From SZUA-186 sp041552135 (GTDB lineage: Bacteria; Pseudomonadota; Gammaproteobacteria; UBA9214): a stretch of DNA of 8,448 bases. The notes under the pieces are model-generated. The model searched no databases and was not told where the DNA came from. It worked only from the letters and a program-made list of their open reading frames with translations. Location: the NCBI GenBank assembly GCA_041552135.1, contig JBFELL010000124.1:1-8448 (forward strand), in the 5' to 3' direction. Shown here in pieces: positions 1-4,969 of the stretch (positions are counted from its first letter, which is position 1; each line of letters begins with the position of its first letter). The position numbers were made by a program, and so were the translations under genes.

Positions 1-39
1 AAATCTGTCCCCTTTGTTTAAATAAATCTGTCCCCTTTG
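1..39. repeat. Tandem pair of AAATCTGTCCCCTTTG repeats
   Basis: Two copies of AAATCTGTCCCCTTTG lie at 1-16 and 24-39, offset by 23 bp. The second is preceded by AAAT, giving the 20-mer AAATAAATCTGTCCCCTTTG at 20-39. The same 20-mer recurs exactly, in the same orientation, at 4946-4965. The first copy touches the window edge, so the array may continue to the left. From memory, short repeats of this kind are common in gammaproteobacterial intergenic DNA, sometimes near REP-associated (Y1-type) transposases. No transposase is visible here, so the mobile link is inference. Confidence 0.85.
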
Positions 40-68
40 TTTTGTTTGTGTGCCGGCGGCAGGAGCGG

Positions 69-103
69 GGTTATGCCACGTCTGACAACAAGGTGGCATA
101 ACC
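69..103. promoter_or_regulatory. Perfect 11-bp inverted repeat, candidate enhancer (UAS)
   Basis: GGTTATGCCAC at 69-79 is the exact reverse complement of GTGGCATAACC at 93-103, with a 13-bp spacer. The two arms are centred about 264 bp upstream of the predicted start of the sigma-54 transcript at about 350. That is a normal distance for a dimeric enhancer-binding protein acting by DNA looping. The natural candidate binder is the Fis-HTH sigma-54 activator encoded at 2430-3827. The symmetry is seen directly; the identity of the binder is inferred. Confidence 0.55.
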
Positions 104-115
104 GTGGCAGGACTC

Positions 116-132
116 TGTCATAACCTGTCACA
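116..132 (+). promoter_or_regulatory. Second direct copy of the TG(G/T)CATAACC box
   Basis: TGTCATAACC at 116-125 repeats TGGCATAACC at 94-103 with one change and lies 22 bp downstream, close to two helical turns, so both would face the same side of the DNA. It is followed by TGTCACA. A further GTGGCAG sits between the two copies at 104-110. This probably extends the activator-binding cluster. Confidence 0.4.
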
Positions 133-322
133 AGCCGGCAGATGCGACATACCCCGAAGTCCAGGCGCCAGGCAGGCAGCGCCGTGGTGCAGGCGGCGCC
201 ACACATCCCGTAACCGCCATCACGAAACCCCTGTCATGCAAGGGTCAGACACCATCCGGCGCTGACCGGTGGCGCCGGCGTGCGAGGGTCGAAATCCGCC
301 AGCCTGACACGCCTTCGAAAAG
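133..322. other. GC-rich spacer between activator boxes and promoter
   Basis: No convincing gene is seen in this stretch. It carries a 6-bp inverted repeat (GGTCAG at 243-248, CTGACC at 262-267), whose 13-bp spacer matches that of the repeat at 69-103, although its sequence is unrelated. No clear AT-rich IHF site is visible between the proposed enhancer and the sigma-54 promoter, so any looping would need intrinsic bending or another protein. Confidence 0.4.
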
Positions 323-340
323 TTGGCCCGATGTTTGCTA
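323..340 (+). promoter_or_regulatory. Sigma-54 (-24/-12) promoter
   Basis: TTGGCCCGATGTTTGCTA closely matches the RpoN consensus TGGCACG-N4-TTGCW. The invariant GG is at 325-326 and the invariant GC at 337-338, with exactly 10 bp between them. With C338 taken as -12, transcription should start at about 349-351. It faces the beta-propeller gene and leaves a 5' leader of roughly 177 nt. An activator of the required type is encoded by the convergent neighbouring gene. Confidence 0.75.
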
Positions 341-350
341 TCTAGACCAC

Positions 351-383
351 AAGCCCGTCCCGAGCATCTCCGGTGCCGGGCTT
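351..383 (+). promoter_or_regulatory. Stem-loop at the predicted mRNA 5' end
   Basis: AAGCCCG at 351-357 pairs perfectly with CGGGCTT at 377-383. The 19-nt loop can form a further inner stem (GAG 362-364 with CTC 368-370, plus CC 359-360 with GG 372-373). The outer stem begins at the predicted transcription start of the sigma-54 promoter. In other bacteria, 5'-terminal stem-loops of this sort protect mRNA from 5'-end-dependent decay. The pairing is seen; the stabilising role is inferred. Confidence 0.5.
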
Positions 384-526
384 ACCGATCCGGCCGCTTG
401 AGTGTGGGAGCCTCGAACATAACCGGATTCATGTGTGGACCAGAACCCCCGGTATCCGCGGCATTAGCGGGCCATGAGGGGATATTAAATTTTAAAAATT
501 GCAATTTCTATGTGGAGAGACATTCT

Positions 527-2320
527 ATGAAACACCTGAAAATCAAATCAACCGCCATCGCAGCGGCCGTGAGCCTGCTGGTTGCGGTACCTGGTGCGGT
601 TAATGCGAAGAATGGCAAAAACATACCCTATGAGATATGGGGTTCCGACCAGTCCAATTCGGTGCCTGACCAGCCGGTCGGTACCGCCGGCAGCTTCATC
701 TGGATCTGGAACAGCGAGGATGCCAAGAAGCAGATCAGCAAGGGCATAACGGCAGATCCACTGGACTGTGGTTCGGTCCCGGCACCCTGCGACATCGTGG
801 ACGTCTTCCCGGCCAGCCTTGAACAGACGACGGATGACGGCACAACCAAGACCGGTGCCACGCTGGGCGACCTGCCCAAGTTCGGCAAGCTGCACGGCAT
901 GCTGGCCGACCCGCAGAACCTGTACATGAACTTCAACTCCTTCGTGACCGGTGGCGGTTATGTCGGCATCATGGACGGGCGCACGAAAGAAGCAGTCGCC
1001 CTGTTCCGCGTCACCGAGGTGGCAGCCGGTGCCCGGCGCTCGCTGCACATGTCCTTCTGGAATGAGGACGGCAGCGCCCTGCTGCTTGCCAACCTGCATG
1101 GCAAGATCCTGGAGCGCATCGATGTCACAAGAGATGCGGACGGCAACATCACCAACGCCAACTTCAACCGCGCCGCCTCCCTCGGGGTTGGCAAAGGTAT
1201 GATGATCACCGAGGATGCGACAGCCTTTGTCGGTAACAACGCCGAGGGCAACCCGCTGATCAGCACGGTCTCCGGCAGCTATGACGCCGGTGCGTTCAGT
1301 GACCTGACCCACAATGACTACTGCAAGGAGAACGGCTGCGGAGCGGGAAACGGTGACGCTGCCAATGGCGGACGTCCCAACAATGTGATCGTCTGCCCGA
1401 TCGTCTCCGATAACGACAACGCCTACATCACCATGGGCGGCGGCGGCCTGCTGATTGCGGACACCTCCACCACCCCCATGAGCCTGACCGGTGAGTACGG
1501 CGCCAACATCGTCAACGGAGCCGGCTGCGGCGGCGTGCAGGTGGGTGACTTCATGTGGGTGGATGCCGGTGCTTCGGCCTCCGGCGCGGGAGCGACGCAG
1601 TCAACCTTTGCGCAATACACCATCGACGATACCGCCTTCAGCGTCCCCCAGATGCCCGACATGCCGGCGCCGATCACTGTCTACAAGGACGTCTTTACGG
1701 CAGACATCGACGGCACCGGGGCGAACACCCACACCCTCGGTAACATTGACGGCCCGGGTGGCAATGTCTCACTCACAATTAACGACACAGGTCAGCTGCC
1801 GGGGATCAGCACCCGCCGCGATGCCCACGGCATGGCACGCACGGTGGACGGCAGGTACATCCACACCGTGGACCGCATCCAGAACGTCGCCGAGGTGTTC
1901 GACACCGGCTCGCAGACATGGGTGGGCACCTATGACCTCACCTCCAAGAACGGCGACGGTATGGGTGGTGACGGCCCGTGTGCGGCGCTGGGCGTGAAGG
2001 ACGACCCGGGCCTGCCGCAAAACGACCCGGCACCGGACCTGATGGACACCACGCCGGACGGCAAGTACCTGGTCGTGGCACTGCGCGGACCGGTACCGGC
2101 CTCGGTGCTGCACGCCGCCCAGGGCAGCTGCCCGGGTGTCGGCATGATCCGCATGCTCGATGGCGGCTTGCGCGGCAAGCTGGAGACCGTGCTGCGTTCC
2201 TCGCGTACCGTGCCTACCACGCAGAGTTCCACTGCGGTTGGCGGGCATAACTATACAGGTGCCGAGCGCAGCGACATTCACGGTGCCGCGGTACGCACCC
2301 GGGTGGAGGATCTCAAGTAA
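527..2320 (+). CDS. Exported YVTN-like beta-propeller protein, function unknown
   Basis: This gene encodes 597 aa with a clear Sec signal peptide: a basic start (MKHLKIKS), a hydrophobic core at about residues 9-25 and a V-N-A cleavage site after A27. The mature protein has repeated blade-like segments such as DGSALLLANLHGKILERIDV, DGRYIHTVDRIQNVAEVFDT and PDGKYLVVALRGP, which fit a periplasmic or secreted seven-bladed propeller. HG or HT motifs recur at 123, 191, 402, 434, 446 and 585, and there are eight cysteines (81, 88, 266, 271, 290, 334, 485, 535), an even number suited to disulfides. The frame is open back to 323 and contains an in-frame ATG at 431. ATG 527 is chosen because GGAGAG (514-519) precedes it at good spacing and the signal peptide follows at once. 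The gene is expected to be driven by the sigma-54 promoter at 323-340. Metal-dependent propeller enzymes (nitrous oxide reductase or thiocyanate dehydrogenase folds) are possible relatives but are not demonstrated. Confidence 0.85.
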   Translation: MKHLKIKSTAIAAAVSLLVAVPGAVNAKNGKNIPYEIWGSDQSNSVPDQPVGTAGSFIWIWNSEDAKKQISKGITADPLDCGSVPAPCDIVDVFPASLEQTTDDGTTKTGATLGDLPKFGKLHGMLADPQNLYMNFNSFVTGGGYVGIMDGRTKEAVALFRVTEVAAGARRSLHMSFWNEDGSALLLANLHGKILERIDVTRDADGNITNANFNRAASLGVGKGMMITEDATAFVGNNAEGNPLISTVSGSYDAGAFSDLTHNDYCKENGCGAGNGDAANGGRPNNVIVCPIVSDNDNAYITMGGGGLLIADTSTTPMSLTGEYGANIVNGAGCGGVQVGDFMWVDAGASASGAGATQSTFAQYTIDDTAFSVPQMPDMPAPITVYKDVFTADIDGTGANTHTLGNIDGPGGNVSLTINDTGQLPGISTRRDAHGMARTVDGRYIHTVDRIQNVAEVFDTGSQTWVGTYDLTSKNGDGMGGDGPCAALGVKDDPGLPQNDPAPDLMDTTPDGKYLVVALRGPVPASVLHAAQGSCPGVGMIRMLDGGLRGKLETVLRSSRTVPTTQSSTAVGGHNYTGAERSDIHGAAVRTRVEDLK

Positions 2321-2322
2321 TC

Positions 2323-2341
2323 CGGCAAAGGCATATTGCCG
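2323..2341 (+). other. Small hairpin just after the propeller stop codon
   Basis: CGGCAA (2323-2328) pairs with TTGCCG (2336-2341) around a 7-nt loop, 2 nt after the TAA stop and 4 nt before the main terminator stem. It has no T-run of its own, so it more likely protects or shapes the mRNA 3' end than terminates transcription. Confidence 0.4.
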
Positions 2342-2345
2342 AAAG

Positions 2346-2373
2346 AAAGGGCGGCCCAGGCCGCCCTTTTTTT
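2346..2373 (+). terminator. Rho-independent terminator, probably bidirectional
   Basis: AAAGGGCGGCC (2346-2356) and GGCCGCCCTTT (2359-2369) form a perfect 11-bp GC-rich stem, with a run of seven T at 2367-2373. It ends the propeller transcript. The convergent activator gene stops at 2430, and on the minus strand the hairpin is followed by the pyrimidine-rich CTTTCTTTC, so it probably ends that transcript too, less strongly. Confidence 0.9.
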
Positions 2374-2429
2374 ATCCCCCGAGAAGAATGAACAAATTGG
2401 CTGTAGTAAGGTTGTGGGGAGAGGTCATG

Positions 2430-3827
2430 CTATTGATACGGCCTCGGCACCTCGATGCCCATCTCCTCGTAGCGCTTCAGCAGGCGGTAGAGCTTGCGCT
2501 CGCTGATCCCCAGTTCGCGCGCTGTCGCGCGGCGATTGCCACGGCAGTGCTGCAGGGTATCGAGCACCTTTCGCGTATCCAGCCCCAGCACCGTGGCATC
2601 GTCCCTGCGACGCATGCCGGGTGACTGTTCGCTGGCCGGGGTCTCAGCCGTTGCCGAGGCGTTATCATCGAATACCTCGTCGTTGTCGCTGATGTTATGG
2701 CTGCGCAGTTTTTCGGGCAGGTGCTCGGGACAGATATGGCCGTCGACCGCCTTGAGCGCGGCCAGCTCGATGATGTATCTCAGCTCGCGGATGTTGCCGG
2801 GATATTTGTAGTTCTCCAGCAACCGCAGCGCTTCGCCGGTGGGCGGGGCCTTCTTGTCCATGTCCCGCATGAAATGGCAGATCAGCTGCGGGATGTCGAT
2901 CTTGCGCTTGCGCAGCGGCGGCAGGAATACGGTGTGCCCGACCAGCCGGTGGTAGAGGTCCTTGCGGAAGCTGCCCTCCTCGACCATCTCCGGCAGGTTA
3001 CGGTTGGTCGCCGAGACAATGCGCACGTCGGCCTGGTAGGTCAAGTTGCCGCCGACCCGCCGGTACTCGCCGGTTTCGATGACACGCAGCAACTTGGCCT
3101 GCAGGGTGGGCGAGATTTCACCGATTTCGTCCAGGAACAGGGTGCCGCCGTCGGCGACCTCGAACAAGCCGCGCTTCTGCCGCTGCGCACCCGTGAAGGA
3201 ACCGGCCTCGTGTCCGAACAGCTCTGACTCGAACAGGGTCTCGCTCAGACCGCAGCAGTCCAGCGTGGTGAACGGACCCTCGGCACGCAGCGAGCGCTTG
3301 TGGATGTAGTCGGCGAACTTTTCCTTGCCCACGCCGCTCTCGCCGGTGATGAGCACCGGCAGGCCGGAGGGTGCCAGAACACTCGCCTCCCGGATGGCAT
3401 GGAGAAACGGTTCTGACCGACCGACCAGTTCGCTCTTGTCGAGCATGTCATGCGTCTCGATGGAGCGCAGGTGTTCGCCCATGTAGAGGATTTCGCCGTC
3501 ATCGCCCCGGATCGGATTCGCCTTGATTTCAACACAGTCCTTGGTGCCATCGGGGCGGGTATGCACATGCAGGGCTTCCTCGACCTGGCCGCTTTTGAAC
3601 ATGCGTCGGTGCGGGCAGTCCTCGCCGATCTCGATACAGGGCACGTCGGAGTTGTGGGACACCTTGTGGCACTTGCAGCCGATGATGTCGTCAGGCGTCA
3701 GGTTGTACTGATCCGCGTAGGCCGTGTTCGAGGCCACGATGGTGAAATGCCGGTCCACCAGCACGAACGGCTGCTGGTAAATGTCCAGCATGGACTGCAG
3801 TGATTCGGGTATTTTTTTCTTGCTCAT
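2430..3827 (-). CDS. Sigma-54-dependent activator with Cys/His PAS sensor domain
   Basis: This is a 465-aa cytoplasmic enhancer-binding protein that should use ATP to open sigma-54 promoters. An N-terminal PAS domain (about 10-122) contains C51, C53, H54, H58, C64, C71 and H87/H89, in a G-x-x-C-x4-H-x5-PC-x6-CP arrangement seen in a PAS subgroup thought to bind metal or sense redox. The AAA+ domain (about 132-360) has Walker A GESGVGKE (162-169), the sigma-54 contact loop as GSFTGA (209-214), Walker B GGTLFLDE (227-234), sensor SATNRN (272-277), FRKDLYHRL (287-295) with the arginine finger, and PGNIREL (343-349). A poorly conserved linker (about 375-412) leads to a Fis-type HTH (about 418-455). 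There is no phosphoreceiver domain, so the signal is probably sensed directly. ATG 3827 is chosen over an upstream in-frame ATG at 3920 because GGAGGAGA (3831-3838) precedes it. The likely target is the convergent propeller gene. Confidence 0.93.
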   Translation of the reverse strand: MSKKKIPESLQSMLDIYQQPFVLVDRHFTIVASNTAYADQYNLTPDDIIGCKCHKVSHNSDVPCIEIGEDCPHRRMFKSGQVEEALHVHTRPDGTKDCVEIKANPIRGDDGEILYMGEHLRSIETHDMLDKSELVGRSEPFLHAIREASVLAPSGLPVLITGESGVGKEKFADYIHKRSLRAEGPFTTLDCCGLSETLFESELFGHEAGSFTGAQRQKRGLFEVADGGTLFLDEIGEISPTLQAKLLRVIETGEYRRVGGNLTYQADVRIVSATNRNLPEMVEEGSFRKDLYHRLVGHTVFLPPLRKRKIDIPQLICHFMRDMDKKAPPTGEALRLLENYKYPGNIRELRYIIELAALKAVDGHICPEHLPEKLRSHNISDNDEVFDDNASATAETPASEQSPGMRRRDDATVLGLDTRKVLDTLQHCRGNRRATARELGISERKLYRLLKRYEEMGIEVPRPYQ

Positions 3828-3830
3828 GTT

Positions 3831-3838
3831 TCTCCTCC
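3831..3838 (-). promoter_or_regulatory. Ribosome-binding site fixing the activator start
   Basis: On the minus strand GGAGGAGA precedes ATG 3827, with six bases between GGAGG and the start codon. It decides against the upstream in-frame ATG at 3920, whose added 31 residues look like translated leader DNA. Confidence 0.8.
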
Positions 3839-3856
3839 GCTGTAACTCATTACAGC
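3839..3856. promoter_or_regulatory. Inverted repeat GCTGTAA-CTCA-TTACAGC abutting the activator RBS
   Basis: This is a perfect 7-bp inverted repeat with a 4-base loop, ending 1 base before the Shine-Dalgarno sequence of the activator gene. It could be a repressor or autoregulator operator, or in RNA a hairpin affecting translation start. The symmetry is seen; the role is inferred. Confidence 0.45.
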
Positions 3857-4019
3857 CTGTGGCAGTGACTGCCCGGCATTGCCTGCCGGTGCTGCCCTGG
3901 CTGTCCCGCCCCCCCCTCATCAGTTACGGATGGTTGATGCCACAGGGCTTGCATACAAACCTGTCTGTCTCTCCAGCCCCTTCATGTCAGGGCGTGGAAT
4001 GGAGGCCTTGATGACCGCA

Positions 4020-4041
4020 GTGGCAAAAAAAATTCTGCCAC
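4020..4041. promoter_or_regulatory. Inverted GTGGCA / TGCCAC pair upstream of the activator
   Basis: GTGGCA (4020-4025) and TGCCAC (4036-4041) form a 6-bp inverted repeat around an A/T-rich 10-bp spacer, about 200 bp upstream of the activator start. The hexamer matches the core of the boxes at 74-79 and 93-98 in front of the propeller promoter. A further GTGGCA followed by CATAAT lies at 4072-4083. These may be binding sites of the activator on its own control region. Confidence 0.35.
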
Positions 4042-4119
4042 ATTACCCATGTTACGACAGTATATTTCTTTGTGGCACATAATCATTCCATATGAGAAAG
4101 CTTCTTTATTAATACGTTT

Positions 4120-4125
4120 ATTATA
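4120..4125 (-). promoter_or_regulatory. Possible sigma-70 -10 element for the activator gene
   Basis: TATAAT is present on the minus strand within the AT-rich stretch 4060-4160. No good -35 hexamer is found at 16-18 bp, and the leader would be about 285 nt. The AT-rich setting makes this a plausible but weak candidate, since AT-rich DNA gives many chance matches. Confidence 0.25.
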
Positions 4126-4198
4126 TTGATAAATATGATATTTAAAATTTATGCCCCTATGGTTCGTGTTCGCAGAATGCGACACAATGACATAAGTA

Positions 4199-4219
4199 TA
4201 TGCCACTTTTTATGGCACA
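4199..4219. promoter_or_regulatory. TATGCCAC ... TATGGCACA box pair
   Basis: TATGCCAC (4199-4206) and TATGGCACA (4211-4219) contain TGCCA (4202... 4201-4205) and TGGCA (4213-4217) as a 5-bp inverted repeat with a 7-bp spacer. The TATGCCAC half is identical to part of the proposed enhancer arm at 72-79. It is another candidate site for the same regulator. Confidence 0.3.
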
Positions 4220-4267
4220 AGCGGCAGAACTGGCAGGATTGTCTGCCGAGCCGGTGGCCGTGTCGTC

Positions 4268-4296
4268 AAAAAGGTGCTGCCGGTTTTGCCAACACC
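4268..4296 (-). terminator. Probable Rho-independent terminator of the ABC-CIA30 operon
   Basis: On the minus strand GGTGTTG (4296-4290) can pair with CAGCACC (4279-4273), one pair being a G-T wobble, around a 10-nt loop. Five T residues (4272-4268) follow. It lies about 57 bp past the CIA30 stop codon. The stem is modest, so efficiency is uncertain. Confidence 0.5.
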
Positions 4297-4353
4297 AATG
4301 AAGCGGTCCGGACCCGGATCCTGGTCAGTGAAGGCTGATGATGCCTGGAGCGC

Positions 4354-4947
4354 TCAGGGCGACCGGTAATAGCCGATCCTTCCGAGACAGACGTCGGCGG
4401 CAAAGTCACGACCGATGGCCACCAGGCCGATGCGCTTCAACCGGTCCGGTTGCAGGTCGGCCCGGGTCGCGTGGGGCTGGAACGCCGTAAACGGCAGGTA
4501 ATGCGTCTGCCACTCCCGTGATGCCGTGAAGGTGGCACGAAAGGCCTGCCACGGCAGCCAGAGGCCCGCCTGGCGCAGGTGCAGGTTGTAGGACTCGCCA
4601 TTGCCGCGGACATCGATTACCACGCCGTCATAACCGCTGGCATCGCGCAGCTGCCCGGTTTCCAGCTCCAGCGCGGCCTGGATGAAGCCGCCGCTGTTTT
4701 TCGTGCTGACCTCGCCTTGCAGGCGCAGGCAGGGGCGTCCGTCGATCTCCTCCGCTGTGAGCTGCCCGGCGGAGATACCGCCCATGACGCTGTCCGTGAC
4801 CAGCCGCCAGTTGCCGCCACCACTTGCCGTGTGGTTACCGGAGCGGCGATCGTCGATGATCAGTTGTGTTTCCTCAGCCATCAGCGGTTCCCCTGAGAGG
4901 CAAAGGGCAATCAGCCAGCCGGTGAGCAATTGCCGTGGTGTGTTCAA
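4354..4947 (-). CDS. Exported CIA30-family protein
   Basis: This 197-aa protein resembles the CIA30 family (NADH:ubiquinone oxidoreductase complex I intermediate-associated protein 30 fold, a galactose-binding-like beta-sandwich). The family marks are visible: NWRLVTDSVMGGISAGQL (46-63), the GGF of the following strand (86-88), YDGVVIDVRGNGESYNLHLR (106-125), and a C-terminal IGLVAIGRDFAADVCLGRIGYYR segment. Mitochondrial CIA30 assists complex I assembly, but bacterial members are largely uncharacterised, so that role should not be transferred. An N-terminal signal peptide (hydrophobic about 7-19, probable cleavage after A24) points to the periplasm. C16 lacks a canonical lipobox. The start is TTG, not ATG: the frame is open upstream only to a stop at 4990-4992 and offers no ATG or GTG with a better site. 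GGGGA at 4957-4961 is 9 nt upstream. It lies 22 bp after the ATPase stop and is probably co-transcribed with it. Confidence 0.82.
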   Translation of the reverse strand: MNTPRQLLTGWLIALCLSGEPLMAEETQLIIDDRRSGNHTASGGGNWRLVTDSVMGGISAGQLTAEEIDGRPCLRLQGEVSTKNSGGFIQAALELETGQLRDASGYDGVVIDVRGNGESYNLHLRQAGLWLPWQAFRATFTASREWQTHYLPFTAFQPHATRADLQPDRLKRIGLVAIGRDFAADVCLGRIGYYRSP

Positions 4948-4965
4948 ATAAATCTGTCCCCTTTG
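4946..4965. repeat. Third copy of the AAATAAATCTGTCCCCTTTG repeat
   Basis: This is an exact 20-bp match, in the same orientation, to 20-39. It fills nearly all of the 22-bp gap between the ATPase stop codon (4970-4972) and the CIA30 start. On the minus strand it supplies the GGGGA Shine-Dalgarno-like sequence and two bases of the TTG start codon. Confidence 0.85.
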
Positions 4966-4969
4966 GGTG

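Larger units (their letters stand above)
3828..4353. other. Intergenic control region between activator and CIA30 genes
   Basis: This 526-bp stretch has no convincing coding gene. The short open frames across it lack ribosome-binding sites or recognisable products. It contains the inverted repeat beside the activator RBS, several GTGGCA/TGCCAC boxes, a strongly AT-rich segment at about 4060-4160, a 10-bp palindrome GGTCCGGACC at 4305-4314, and a probable terminator for the operon arriving from the right. Confidence 0.6.

Noticed and set aside
236..253. GCAAGGGTCAGACACC as a remnant of another dispersed repeat family
   Set aside because: The resemblance to remembered GGGTCAGACACC-type repeats is short, there is only one copy in the window, and nothing supports it further.
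323..526. N-terminal extension of the propeller reading frame by 68 codons, including an in-frame ATG at 431
   Set aside because: It would overlap the sigma-54 promoter and place the signal peptide internally. ATG 527 has a good RBS and an immediate signal peptide.
548..1312. Long antisense reading frames across the propeller, activator and ABC genes
   Set aside because: They mirror codon structure of GC-rich genes on the opposite strand and show no domains or start signals.
3666..3677. CKCH in the PAS domain as a cytochrome c heme site
   Set aside because: The motif is C-x-C-H, not C-x-x-C-H, and the protein is cytoplasmic with no signal peptide.
3828..3920. Upstream ATG at 3920 for the activator
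   Set aside because: It adds 31 residues without domain character, whereas ATG 3827 has a strong GGAGGAGA site.
4021..4039. TGGCA...TGCC as a sigma-54 promoter
   Set aside because: There are 13 bp between GG and GC instead of 10. It is better read as an inverted repeat.
4230..4247. CTGGCAGGATTGTCTGCC as a sigma-54 promoter
   Set aside because: There are 11 bp between GG and GC instead of 10, and no gene follows on that strand.
4126..4338. Possible 70-codon gene on the plus strand upstream of the activator
   Set aside because: It crosses the AT-rich control region and the terminator, has no clear ribosome-binding site, and its product resembles nothing recognised.
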